A DNA stretch of 64,000 bases. Origin: Verrucomicrobiaceae bacterium. Its GTDB lineage: Bacteria; Verrucomicrobiota; Verrucomicrobiia; Verrucomicrobiales; Verrucomicrobiaceae. The position numbers and the translations under genes are program-made. The first letter of the stretch is position 1. Each line of letters begins with the position of its first letter. The DNA lies in contig JACKQF010000010.1 in assembly GCA_024232965.1 (NCBI GenBank), positions 1 to 64,000 on the forward strand, written 5' to 3'. The notes under the pieces were generated by a model. It was not told the origin of the DNA. It saw only the letters and a program-made list of their open reading frames with translations, and did not search any database. Shown piece by piece: positions 42,951 through 51,830 of this stretch.

Positions 42951-45188
42951 CTACTTCACCTTGTCCACCGTCAGGCAGATCATCTCGGTGTCGCCACCGA
43001 GGATCACGGTCTGGCCGTCCCAGATGGTGACGCTGGTCTGGACGCTGGTGCGGCGATCGGGCGGGAACTTTAGGATGCTGATCGTCAGGTCCACGGTATT
43101 GCCGTCTGGCCCGAGCACGGGCGTTACGTGCAGTTCGTGCCCAGATTGGTTGGGGAGGGTGGTGTCCTTTCCGGTCGGAATCACAGCCTCTGGCCACACG
43201 TCAATGGAGAGGTCTTGTTTGGTCTGGGCTGCCGCCAGCAGCGTCTTCAGCTGTGGATCGGTCAGGATGCCCTCCAGGGTGAAGGGCATCGGTGCTGCTG
43301 TGTAGTTCGGCGTGGGGAGGATGGGGCTCTTTGGCTCTGGCGGCACCTGGGATTCGGGCTTCAAACCGGGGAAAACTTTCGCGAGAGCATCGGCAGTCTT
43401 TCCTCTGAAGATGTGGGTCCGCACCCGAACCTTACCTTCCGGGGCTGGCGACGGTGCTGCTGCCTGGGGCGGAGCGATTTTCACCGAGTCCCCCAGCTCC
43501 TGCTGGCGCCTGAGCTCTTTGATATCGACTCTTGCACCGCTTGGCGCGATGAGGGCGGCGGTGACAAAAAACACGACTTTGCGGCCGGGCTCGGGGCTGC
43601 CGATGTACAGCGCCACCGTATGGCCATCATCAATCGCGACGGATTCCCGGCGGCTGAGGTGCTGAACGGTGATGGATTTGTCGGGATCGAAACTGCCCTT
43701 CACACGTTGACCGTTTTTCATCGGAAGCCCGAGTTCTGGATGCAGGCTGAGCAGTAGTTTGCCCTGGTGAAAGAGGGTGGTGACCTCGGTGCGGGTCCCG
43801 ACCCAGTCCATCGCACTTCCCGGCCTGACAAGCTCGCGCACGACCTCGACGGTGGCTAGTTGTCCTAGTTTGCAAGTGACGCTGGGGCCGTTCAACAGGT
43901 CGATCCCTTTTTTCTGGCCGAGGGCACGAATCAGAACTTGAAGTTGTGGATCGGTCAGGATCTGGAGATCGTGCGGTAGCGGGGTATCCTCGGGGCATTC
44001 CACCCACTTGGTCGTCATGTAGACCTGCATATCGGCCAGGTCCTGGCGGGCAGCCATCGCTGCCACCACGGTCTCAACCTGGTCGAGGCGACGGGGGGTG
44101 TTTTTGACGATGAGCTGGCTGGTGACGGGATTAAACACCGCGCTGGCTCCAGAAGGGAAATCGACGCCTGCCCGCTCAAGGATCTGTCGGGCGGTTTGAG
44201 GCGTGGAATCGACGGTGGTGAGGAATCGCGGTCCCACACGGAAAATGCGGGTGACTTGGGGTTCGCTGTCCACGGCCTCCGGCGCCGTTTGCACCCGCAC
44301 ACAGCTCGCGATCATCACGCCGAGGGCTAAGCTGGCGACCGCCAACACGACAAACAACCAGTGCGGGCCGCGTCTCACCCCACGACCTTCCAGCAGGGAA
44401 AGGAGTCGTGCGCGGAGGCGTCTCGCAGGTCGGGAGGCCGCCATGGCCACGCCAGGTAGGCGCTGGGCCGATGCGATGGAAAGCAGGAATTCGGAATACG
44501 ATGCCGCTTCATTTCGGAGGCTCGCCGCATGATCACAAATCTCCTCCCGCGCCTGCTCCCATGTCTCGATCAACGAGTGGACAAAAGGATTCCACCACAG
44601 CGCGACCCGCAGCCAACCCAAAAGCCAAACCACCCGCGTATCCTGCCCGCGAAGGTGCTCGCTCTCGTGGGCCAGCGTCCAGCGCCACTGGTCATCGGAC
44701 CATTCGCAGCCCGTCGGCACCACGATCACTGGCCTGAATAGACCCACGACACAGGGCGATGCCACGCCAGCGGTGAAGACACCTCGCGGATGCGGCTGCA
44801 CTTTCAGTCGCGCCGCCTGGAGAGTGCGCCAGGCATGCAGCAGTCCCAGCATGACAGCGCCCGCGCCCCATGCCCCCAACACGAGGGCCGTCCAATGCGG
44901 CAACTGCCAAATGGATGCCATTTCGGAAGGGCCAAGATCCACGATCGGCGATGGAGCCAGGGCAGGCGATACCGTCACCTTCCACTGCGGCAGTGGGATC
45001 AGCGCCGCCTCACTCACCGCCGTCCCTTTCCCGCCAAAGTCAGGTATCCAAGGCACACAAACCAATGCCGCTAGCGCTATGAGCGCCCCCCAGGCCCGGT
45101 GGCGCGCATCCCGGAGCAAGAGGCGCACGATCAGCCAACCGAATGCTGACACCAGCAGAGCTTGAAGGCCGAAGGTGATGGCATTCAT
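42951..45188 (-). CDS. M56 (BlaR1-like) metallopeptidase fused to secretin-like domains
   Basis: 745 residues. The N-terminal 290 residues form a BlaR1-type M56 membrane peptidase: helices at about 8-25, 35-48 and 100-118, the zinc motif H174-E-S-E-H178, a downstream EEICDHAAS, and a fourth helix near 280-300. The rest is exoplasmic and resembles secretin N-domains. Signs are NPVTSQLIVKNTPRRLDQVETVV, two TDPQL-x-x-L-x-x-A units, and DGQTVILGG, like the end of a secretin fold. The start overlaps the stop of a BlaI-family repressor gene (ATGA). It is probably a sensor that cleaves the repressor on stimulus. Confidence 0.88.
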   Translation of the reverse strand: MNAITFGLQALLVSAFGWLIVRLLLRDARHRAWGALIALAALVCVPWIPDFGGKGTAVSEAALIPLPQWKVTVSPALAPSPIVDLGPSEMASIWQLPHWTALVLGAWGAGAVMLGLLHAWRTLQAARLKVQPHPRGVFTAGVASPCVVGLFRPVIVVPTGCEWSDDQWRWTLAHESEHLRGQDTRVVWLLGWLRVALWWNPFVHSLIETWEQAREEICDHAASLRNEAASYSEFLLSIASAQRLPGVAMAASRPARRLRARLLSLLEGRGVRRGPHWLFVVLAVASLALGVMIASCVRVQTAPEAVDSEPQVTRIFRVGPRFLTTVDSTPQTARQILERAGVDFPSGASAVFNPVTSQLIVKNTPRRLDQVETVVAAMAARQDLADMQVYMTTKWVECPEDTPLPHDLQILTDPQLQVLIRALGQKKGIDLLNGPSVTCKLGQLATVEVVRELVRPGSAMDWVGTRTEVTTLFHQGKLLLSLHPELGLPMKNGQRVKGSFDPDKSITVQHLSRRESVAIDDGHTVALYIGSPEPGRKVVFFVTAALIAPSGARVDIKELRRQQELGDSVKIAPPQAAAPSPAPEGKVRVRTHIFRGKTADALAKVFPGLKPESQVPPEPKSPILPTPNYTAAPMPFTLEGILTDPQLKTLLAAAQTKQDLSIDVWPEAVIPTGKDTTLPNQSGHELHVTPVLGPDGNTVDLTISILKFPPDRRTSVQTSVTIWDGQTVILGGDTEMICLTVDKVK

Positions 45189-45580
45189 GATTCACCTCCT
45201 GACTTCTGGCGCACGAGATCTCTGAGCTCGGCCATTTCATCGGCGCTGATCTCCCCGCTCTCCACCAAGCAGCGCACCAGCGCCAGACTGCTGCCGCCAA
45301 AGAAGCGCTCCTTCAGTTCAGACAGCACCGTCTTCCGCCCGCGATTCTCTTGCATTGTGGCGGAGTAAAGATGGGCACGTGCGGAGTCGTCTCGCTTCAA
45401 CCAGCCCTTGGCTTCCAATCGCGTTAGTTGCGTCTGAAGCGTGGCCCGGGTGACGGGCTCCGGCCGATCCGCGTTGACCAGTTCCAGCAGATCATTCAGG
45501 CCGACGGGCTGTCGCTTCCACACAAAGTCCATGATGGCCTGCTCAGAGGCAGACAGGGATGGTAGGGGATTTTTGGGCAT
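45185..45580 (-). CDS. BlaI/MecI/CopY family transcriptional repressor
   Basis: 131 residues from ATG 45580 (MPKNPLPSLSASEQAIMDFVWKR). It has the Penicillinase_R winged helix: LSASEQAIMDFVWKRQPVGLNDLLELV, VTRATLQTQLTRLEAKGWLKRDDS and YSATMQE, followed by a dimerisation tail (FFGGSSLALVRCLVESGEISADEMAELRDLV). Such repressors leave DNA when cleaved by the cognate M56 sensor, encoded by the next, overlapping gene. Two GACA-N2-TGTC palindromes lie just upstream (45595-45637), consistent with autoregulation. Confidence 0.92.
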   Translation of the reverse strand: MPKNPLPSLSASEQAIMDFVWKRQPVGLNDLLELVNADRPEPVTRATLQTQLTRLEAKGWLKRDDSARAHLYSATMQENRGRKTVLSELKERFFGGSSLALVRCLVESGEISADEMAELRDLVRQKSGGES

Positions 45581-45594
45581 GCGGGCGATTTTGC

Positions 45595-45637
45595 CGACAT
45601 TTGTCGTATTTGGCAAGCATAATGTCTGACATCTGTC
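45595..45637. promoter_or_regulatory. Pair of BlaI-type operator palindromes
   Basis: CGACA-TT-TGTCG at 45595-45606 and GACA-TC-TGTC at 45628-45637 both match the ACA-N2-TGT core typical of BlaI/MecI operators. They lie between the repressor start (45580, minus) and the divergent large heme-motif gene (45815, plus). Binding here could repress both directions. This is an inference from sequence pattern. Confidence 0.6.
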
Positions 45638-45814
45638 GGCAAACGAAAGCCAGCCGCCCATTGTCTTGTGCTGACTCGATCTTGGGGCTCGCTTGCAAGA
45701 CCCGCTCCCTGGGGCTCCGGGGGCGGTGCCGCTGCAACATTCGCAACTTCGGTGGCGTATGGTATGGTGGCTGCTGCGGACTCTTCAAGTAGCCGACAGA
45801 AACCCCCCTTCTGG

Positions 45815-48800
45815 ATGACCCATCCCCTCCATTCTCTTTCCCAATCTCTGGGCGGCATTGCTGTCGCTGCTGTGCTCGTTTCGGTCCCGTCGGTCTTGCC
45901 TGCGGCTGATGCGGGCTTTTCGGCGGACCAGATCACCTTCTTTGAGAATCGCGTTCGGCCGATTTTGGCGGAGCGATGCCAGGGCTGCCACGGTGCGAGC
46001 AAGCACGAGAACGGCCTGCGGCTTGACAGTCGTGAGGCGGTGATCAAAGGCAGTGATTACGGGAAGGTCGTGGAGCCGGGGAAGCCATCCGCGAGCAAAC
46101 TGATCCATGCGGTGCAGGCCAAGCCAGGGGTCGAAAAGATGCCGCGCAAGGGCGAGCTACTGACTGCCGCGCAGATTGCTGATTTGGAAAAGTGGATCAC
46201 GGCAGGCCTGCCTTGGCCGATTGAGGCTGCGCCGGCGGCTGTCGCGCATGGGCGGGCTGATCCGACGCAGCACTGGGCCTTTCAACCCGTGAAAAAACCG
46301 ATGGTTCCCGTGGTCCAGGGCGCGATCCAGAATCCGGTCGATGCCTTCATCCAGAAGAACTTGGCCGCCGCAGGGATGGACTTTGCGCCAGTGGCGCCTC
46401 CGGCGGTGCTGTGTCGCAGGCTTCACCTGACGATCACGGGTCTGCAACCGAGCTATGCGGAGGTTCAGGCCTTTGAAAAGAGCGCGAAAAACGGGCTGCC
46501 AGCTGCTGTGGACGCGCTGGTCACGGATCTGCTGAGCCGCCCTAGCTACGGCGAGCGCTGGGGCCGTTACTGGCTGGACATCGCGCGTTACTCGGACACC
46601 GAAGGCTACACTGCGGGTGGTCGTGACAACCGCTTCCCGCACGCTTACACCTACCGGAATTGGGTGGTGCAATCGCTCAATGACGACATGCCATATGACA
46701 AGTTCGTGATGTCCCAACTGGCGGCAGATCGGATGTTGCCGGAGGAGGAATTGGTCCAGGTGTCCACTGGCAAATCTTCAGTTTCGAAGCCTGCCAAAGA
46801 TCTGCGCAACCTCGCTGCGCTGGGCTTCCTGACGGTGAATGATCGATTCTTGGGCGATCGCGTTCTCCAGAACGATGACCGCATTGATGTCATCGGCCGT
46901 GGTCTTCTGGGTCTGACGGTTGGCTGCGCTCGCTGCCATGATCACAAGTACGATCCGATCCCCAGCAAGGACTACTACGCGCTCTACTCCGTGCTGAGCA
47001 GTTGCGATCTGGCCCCTGAGGACAACCTCCCGATCATCGATCAACCCCGCAATGAAGCTGCGGTGGCAGAGTTCCAGAAGGCGGTAGCGAAGGTCGATGA
47101 AGAGCGCGCGGCCTTTCGCAAGGAGGTCTTTGACGATATGCGCAAGCCGGATCGCATGCGCGAGTATCTAGTCTTTGCCAACAGCCACTTGAAGGCCGAG
47201 GACGGAGCCTTCCGTGGTGCCGCCGGGAAGGCATCCCTGCGGGATCGTGTGGCTGCAAAGTGGCGGGACTTCCTGAACCGCTTTGCCTTTGGCGATCAGC
47301 CACATCCAGCCATGCTCGTCTGGCGCGAGCTCGCGAATGTGCCAGCAGACCAATTTGCCGCCCAGTCACAGGCCGTGCTGGCAAAACTTACGGCACCGCA
47401 AGCGCCACTGAATCGTGAAGTCGCGGCTGCCTTCAAGGCCAAGCCTGCGCCAAAGACCTTTGACGACTTGGTGATGACCTATGCGGAGGTCTTCCTGAAG
47501 CACCTGACGCCCGAGCCCTTTGGCGATGCCCAAAAGGACTCGCTGCGCACGCTGCTGCAGAGTGGGCTTTCACCCATGTCCGTGCCAGTCGATGGGGTGG
47601 AAAACTTCTTCACTCGGAAAGATCGGGAGCGCACAACGAAGTTTGATAACCAAGTCAAAAGCCTCGAGATCACAAGCCCTGGCGCACCGCTGCGGGCGAT
47701 GGCCGTCTTTGATCGTGCGAAGCCGGTGGATACGCGCATCATGATTCGCGGAAACCCAGGTCGCCCGGGCGAGGTAGCGCCGCGTGCGTATCTGACCTTC
47801 TTTGGGGGCGAAAAATTTACCAATGGCAGTGGCCGTCTGGAATTGGCGCAGCGCATTGCCAGCAAAGAGAATCCGCTGACGGCGCGCGTCATCGTCAACC
47901 GGGTGTGGATGATGCACTTTGGCAAACCACTCGTCAGCCAGCCCAGCGATTTCGGCGTGCAAACGCTGAAGCCCGTGCAGGCGGAGTTGCTGGATTGGCT
48001 TGCCGCGACCTTCATGGAGGAGGGTTGGAGCCTGAAGAAGTTGCATCGCCTGATCCTGACCTCCCGCGCTTATCAGCAGAGTTGCGAGGTCAGCCCCGCT
48101 AAAGCGGAGAAGGACGCGGAAAACGATCTCATCAGCCGCCAGAACCGCCAGCGGCTCGATTACGAGGCCATGCGGGACAACCTCCTGAACGTCAGCGGCA
48201 CCCTGAATGCGGCGCAGTCGGCGGGGCGTGCCATCCCATTGGATGCGACAGAGGCGGATTCATGGCGCAGCGTCTATCTGCTCGTGGATCGTTACGAGCA
48301 GCCGACCGTGCCGGCGATGTTTGACTTTGCCAATCCCGACAGTCACAGCCCGCAGCGATTCGTCACCACCGTGCCACAGCAGGCACTCTTCCTGATGAAC
48401 AGCCCCTTCATGGCGCAGCGCGCGAACCGTTTGGCAAAGCAACTGCCTGTGAGCGGTAGTAGCCCGGATGCAGAAACCATCCGCGATCTCTATCGCCGCG
48501 TCCTTTTGCGCGAACCGACGCTGGCAGAGCTGGGCATGGCGCAGCAGTTCCTTGGCGATGCGGAGTCTCTCCAACACAACCCGGCATTCCTCTGGAAATA
48601 CGGCACCACCAAGATGGGTCGCGATGCCAAGGGGCAGCTCACACTGACGGACTGGCAACCCTTTAAGGACCTAAATCGCGCCAACAAACGCAACGCCTGG
48701 TCACACACCGGTAAGATCCCTGATCCGGTCTGGCACTACGCCTATTGGTCTCCCAGCGGTGGCCACGCCGGGGCGGACGACGTGGGTGTCACCCTGCGCT

Positions 48801-49201
48801 GGACGGCTCCATCTGATGCGACCATTCGCATTGACGGGAAGCTGAATCGCCCGAGCGAGAAAGGCAATGGCGTGCGCGCCTGGATCGTCAGTGACCGTCA
48901 AGGTGTCGTCAAGGATATCGCCGTGGGTGCAAAGCAGATCCTGCCGGTCGATGTGCCAGCGTTGACCGTGAAGGCGGGAGAGGTGCTGAGTTTTGTCGTC
49001 GGCTCCGAAGGCTCCACCGATAGCGATTCCTACATCTGGGCACCGCAGATCTACGTGGGCAACGAGTTGCTGACGGACGCGGCCCGCGATCTCTGTGGCA
49101 AAGACGGCTGGCCGATCGATGGGCGTGAGCATCCACAGACGCCGCTGGCGCAGCTGGGCCAGGTGCTCATCATGAGCAACGAGTTCATGTTTGTGGACTA
49201 A
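45815..49201 (+). CDS. Large secreted DUF1549/DUF1553 protein with c-type heme motif
   Basis: 1128 residues from ATG 45815, preceding a signal segment (GGIAVAAVLVSVPSVLPA). Near the N-terminus CQGCH (C55, C58, H59) is a c-type heme site in a planctomycete-type cytochrome domain. A DUF1549 region follows (RRLHLTITGLQPSYAEVQAFE, SYGERWGRYWLDIARYSDTEGY), then a long middle part with CARCHDHKYDPI, a second CxxCH, and a DUF1553 region (LAQRIASKENPLTARVIVNRVW). The C-terminus is a carbohydrate-binding-like beta domain. These proteins are typical of Planctomycetes and Verrucomicrobia and are linked to polysaccharide use. It is divergent from the BlaI/M56 pair. Confidence 0.93.
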   Translation: MTHPLHSLSQSLGGIAVAAVLVSVPSVLPAADAGFSADQITFFENRVRPILAERCQGCHGASKHENGLRLDSREAVIKGSDYGKVVEPGKPSASKLIHAVQAKPGVEKMPRKGELLTAAQIADLEKWITAGLPWPIEAAPAAVAHGRADPTQHWAFQPVKKPMVPVVQGAIQNPVDAFIQKNLAAAGMDFAPVAPPAVLCRRLHLTITGLQPSYAEVQAFEKSAKNGLPAAVDALVTDLLSRPSYGERWGRYWLDIARYSDTEGYTAGGRDNRFPHAYTYRNWVVQSLNDDMPYDKFVMSQLAADRMLPEEELVQVSTGKSSVSKPAKDLRNLAALGFLTVNDRFLGDRVLQNDDRIDVIGRGLLGLTVGCARCHDHKYDPIPSKDYYALYSVLSSCDLAPEDNLPIIDQPRNEAAVAEFQKAVAKVDEERAAFRKEVFDDMRKPDRMREYLVFANSHLKAEDGAFRGAAGKASLRDRVAAKWRDFLNRFAFGDQPHPAMLVWRELANVPADQFAAQSQAVLAKLTAPQAPLNREVAAAFKAKPAPKTFDDLVMTYAEVFLKHLTPEPFGDAQKDSLRTLLQSGLSPMSVPVDGVENFFTRKDRERTTKFDNQVKSLEITSPGAPLRAMAVFDRAKPVDTRIMIRGNPGRPGEVAPRAYLTFFGGEKFTNGSGRLELAQRIASKENPLTARVIVNRVWMMHFGKPLVSQPSDFGVQTLKPVQAELLDWLAATFMEEGWSLKKLHRLILTSRAYQQSCEVSPAKAEKDAENDLISRQNRQRLDYEAMRDNLLNVSGTLNAAQSAGRAIPLDATEADSWRSVYLLVDRYEQPTVPAMFDFANPDSHSPQRFVTTVPQQALFLMNSPFMAQRANRLAKQLPVSGSSPDAETIRDLYRRVLLREPTLAELGMAQQFLGDAESLQHNPAFLWKYGTTKMGRDAKGQLTLTDWQPFKDLNRANKRNAWSHTGKIPDPVWHYAYWSPSGGHAGADDVGVTLRWTAPSDATIRIDGKLNRPSEKGNGVRAWIVSDRQGVVKDIAVGAKQILPVDVPALTVKAGEVLSFVVGSEGSTDSDSYIWAPQIYVGNELLTDAARDLCGKDGWPIDGREHPQTPLAQLGQVLIMSNEFMFVD

Positions 49202-49740
49202 GGCCCGTCAAAGACGATGCCCTCGGCGGGCTTGCCCTTGGTGTGGTCCAGTCCTTCTGCGCGGCGCTTGCGGGCATCCGCGAAGAAGCTCTTCAAGATG
49301 CCCACGCAGTCATCGCCCAGCACGCCGCTGGTGATCTCGCAGCGGTGGTTCAGATTGGGAGCCTGAAGCAGGTTCCAAAAACCGCCCGCAGCACCGCCTT
49401 TGACGTCGGGGCAGCCAAAGATGACACGTCGCACCCGGCAGTGCACGATGGCACCGGCGCACATCGGGCAGGGTTCCTTGGTGACGTAGAGATCGCATTC
49501 GTTCAGCCGCCAATCTTCCATCGCGCTCTCGGCCTGAGTCAGTGCCAGCATTTCGGCATGGGCAGTGGCGTCCTTGAGCGTCTCCACCTGATTCCAGGAT
49601 CGCGCGATGATGTTCCCCTGATGCACGATCACCGCGCCGATCGGGACCTCGTCCTGACTTGCCGCCTTGCGCGCCATCCGCAGCGCCTCCCGCATGAAGT
49701 GGTCGTCGCTAAGCAGGTCGATGGGAAATTCAGGGGTCAC
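49198..49740 (-). CDS. tadA: tRNA-specific adenosine deaminase TadA-type
   Basis: 180 residues. The zinc deaminase motifs are H61-A-E63 and P-C91-P-M-C94, with IGAVIVHQGNIIARSWN before them and RVRRVIFGCPDVKGGAAG after. This is the TadA pattern of enzymes that convert A34 to inosine in tRNA(Arg). A relaxed nucleoside deaminase such as guanine deaminase is less likely, given the motif set. The stop overlaps that of the convergent heme-motif protein gene. Confidence 0.88.
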   Translation of the reverse strand: MTPEFPIDLLSDDHFMREALRMARKAASQDEVPIGAVIVHQGNIIARSWNQVETLKDATAHAEMLALTQAESAMEDWRLNECDLYVTKEPCPMCAGAIVHCRVRRVIFGCPDVKGGAAGGFWNLLQAPNLNHRCEITSGVLGDDCVGILKSFFADARKRRAEGLDHTKGKPAEGIVFDGP

Positions 49741-49823
49741 GCCTCAGAGAGACAACACCCACCCAGCTGCTGCAAACGGATTTTTGGGGGACGACGGAAC
49801 GCTTCGTAGCTCCAAAAGCCTGA

Positions 49824-49997
49824 CCGATCAGCGATGAAGAGCTCTTCTACCTGAAGGCACGCGGCAACAGCGACAAAGAATCTCGCAAGCTGATCGTCGA
49901 AGGCTTCCTGGCAGATGTGCTAAAGCGCTTCGGCAACAGCGAGGCGCTCGAAATGCTCGTCGGCCGCATCGACGAAAAGCTAGAGCGAACGGTGTAG
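49824..49997 (+). pseudogene. Orphan 3' fragment of a sufB/sufD-type gene
   Basis: Codons 49824-49994 plus TAG (49995-49997) encode PISDEELFYLKARG, then a stretch with SRKLIVEGFLADVLKRF and a final GRIDEKLERTV. This is the C-terminal end of the SufB/SufD scaffold family (compare the family pattern DEExLFYLxxRG and LIxxGF). An in-frame TGA at 49821-49823 cuts it off, there is no start codon, and the upstream DNA shows no further similarity. It is a remnant of about 57 codons with no suf operon beside it. Confidence 0.7.
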
Positions 49998-50374
49998 CCG
50001 AGCACCGGAGCTGGGTATAGCCGCGAAAGAACGCAAAGAACGCAAAGAGAGCGGGAGAAGAATTTGTAGGCGTACTCGCCAGAGCACGGAGCCCCCGGCA
50101 CCCCACTGACTTCGGCGACTTCTGCGCTGGATCGTGTGAATGCGTTCTCGTTGTTTGCAGGGGCCTATTGGACCACCAGAAATTTTGACCCGCAGGAATC
50201 GTCCGCTATTCGGGGCAATGTCCCCTGATCTGGGATCTATCATCCTACTTAGCTATGTTTTGACCGTTTCCTCCAAGCGGATCGACTTCCATCTTGCCAA
50301 AACCTTCACCGTCGTGAGATATAGAGCCATCCCCCTGCGCTTGGGTGCAGAATAAGAAACTGTTCGCCAAAAAA
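49998..50374. other. Gene-free stretch with short A/G-rich repeat
   Basis: No convincing gene. A short direct repeat CGAAAGAACGCAAAGAACGC occurs near 50022-50046, of a kind that recurs in intergenic DNA of related bacteria (from general knowledge). A possible promoter for the DUF4145-like gene is not identifiable by eye. Confidence 0.5.
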
Positions 50375-51163
50375 ATGGAAGCCACCCTACCAACCGGAGA
50401 AACTAATCGCGTCTCGCCAGACACCGAGCCGGATTTTTGCCCGGTCTGCAACATGACCGGCACTATGGCACGCCAAGGCGGCGCTTATATCCGCTACATT
50501 GATGGGTGGTCTCACCAGAGGGTTCTACAGCTGACCTATCGGTGTCCACGACACAAGTGCGGAGCGTTGTTTCTCGCGGAGTTTGATTTCGACGGTGGGC
50601 GGGGATACGACCTGGATTCGAAGTGGGTTCTTCGAAGAGTATATCCGGATCTACCGGGCAAGCCTGAGTTGCCAGATTGCATCCACAAGATTTCGCCGTC
50701 ATTCGAAGGGTTATACGGGCAGGCACTTCGAGCCAATTACTATGGACTGGATGACGTCTTCGGGATGGCTCTCCGGAAGGCGTTTGAGTTTCTGATCAAG
50801 GACTATTGCATCTCCAAACATCCCTACAAGGAAGCGGCTATCAAGGAGGCTTTCCTTGGGACGGTGATCAAGAACTACGTTGCCGATCCCAATATCAAGA
50901 TCTGTGCGGAACGGGCCACTTGGCTTGGCAACGATGAGACCCATTACGAACGACGCTGGACCGGACACGATGTCAAAGACCTCCACACGCTGATCAAGTT
51001 GACTCTGAACTGGATTTCGAACGAGCAGTTGACGGCATCATACTTGGAATCCATGCAGCAGCAAAATAAGAAGGGCGTCGCACCACAATCCGCTACCCGT
51101 TCCGAGTCGGATTCGGAGGGTGATGACAAACCTCAACCAGAATCGGAGCCGCACCCCCGGTAG
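50375..51163 (+). CDS. DUF4145-like protein with N-terminal zinc ribbon
   Basis: 262 residues from ATG 50375; an in-frame GTG at 50345 would add ten. The N-terminus has a four-Cys ribbon-like unit (CPVCN and CPRHKCG). The helical core resembles DUF4145: ALRANYYGLDDVFGMALRKAFEFLIKDYC, then KICAERATWLGNDETHYERRWTGHD and LIKLTLNWIS. DUF4145 occurs alone and fused to restriction or defence enzymes; its activity is unknown. The tail is Ser/Glu/Pro-rich. It stands in an accessory-looking region. Confidence 0.65.
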   Translation: MEATLPTGETNRVSPDTEPDFCPVCNMTGTMARQGGAYIRYIDGWSHQRVLQLTYRCPRHKCGALFLAEFDFDGGRGYDLDSKWVLRRVYPDLPGKPELPDCIHKISPSFEGLYGQALRANYYGLDDVFGMALRKAFEFLIKDYCISKHPYKEAAIKEAFLGTVIKNYVADPNIKICAERATWLGNDETHYERRWTGHDVKDLHTLIKLTLNWISNEQLTASYLESMQQQNKKGVAPQSATRSESDSEGDDKPQPESEPHPR

Positions 51164-51216
51164 CGGCTGTGTGGACTTCGACGTTCGCCCAACTTCCAAG
51201 CGCCACGAGTTATCCG

Positions 51217-51636
51217 ATGAGCAGCCCGATCCATTCTGGAACCGAGTCTGGCCGCCGCGCGGCGAAATGGTTGATTGCACCCTCTCTGCTTGTGGTCGCG
51301 GCAACGGTGTGTCTGCTGCCTTGGCTTCTTGAGACGAGACGACGCGTAGACAACGAGTATTGGGAGGGGCAGTTGAAGTTCGCAGAAGTCTCTCTCGGCA
51401 TTGCCGCTAGCGGTGTGCCCTTTGTCATTCTGCGTTATCTGAGACGAGTGCCTTACCTCTGCCTCCTTGGGTGGCTCGTCGTGGCCGCTGGCTATTTGGC
51501 TCTGACGATCTACATGATCCAGTCTCATTTCCCTGTGGTCTCACAACTCGTTTTTGGCTCACTTGGAGTTGCCGGTTTGCTTATTGCTATTCGCGGCCTC
51601 GTAGCCGATATCAAACCCACCGATTCACTCACATGA
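51217..51636 (+). CDS. Small predicted membrane protein
   Basis: 139 residues from ATG 51217 (MSSPIHSGTESGRRAAKW), 53 bp after the DUF4145-like gene on the same strand. Four hydrophobic segments follow: LIAPSLLVVAATVCLLPWLL, SLGIAASGVPFVILRYL, YLCLLGWLVVAAGYLALTIY and LVFGSLGVAGLLIAIRG. No family is recognised. It may form a two-gene unit with its neighbour. Confidence 0.6.
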   Translation: MSSPIHSGTESGRRAAKWLIAPSLLVVAATVCLLPWLLETRRRVDNEYWEGQLKFAEVSLGIAASGVPFVILRYLRRVPYLCLLGWLVVAAGYLALTIYMIQSHFPVVSQLVFGSLGVAGLLIAIRGLVADIKPTDSLT

Positions 51637-51830
51637 GCATCCTCCACGAACAAACGAGGCCGAACCGCCAAGTCACCATTGAGACGCGGCGCTAGAGGTG
51701 TGGCTTGGTGGGTGGTGGGACCGCCGTGTCCTTAATGCTCAGCGTGGTTGGACCCCTGCCTTGCCGCGATCGCGGCCTCTTTGATGGCGATGCGATTCCG
51801 CAGAGACTGACGATCGGAGGTCCCCTCCTT

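Noticed and set aside
51660..51753. Third attC-like candidate (GCCGAAC...GTTGGAC) after the small membrane protein
   Set aside because: The boxes fit but the inner arms pair poorly and the element ends do not match the other two; too weak to list.
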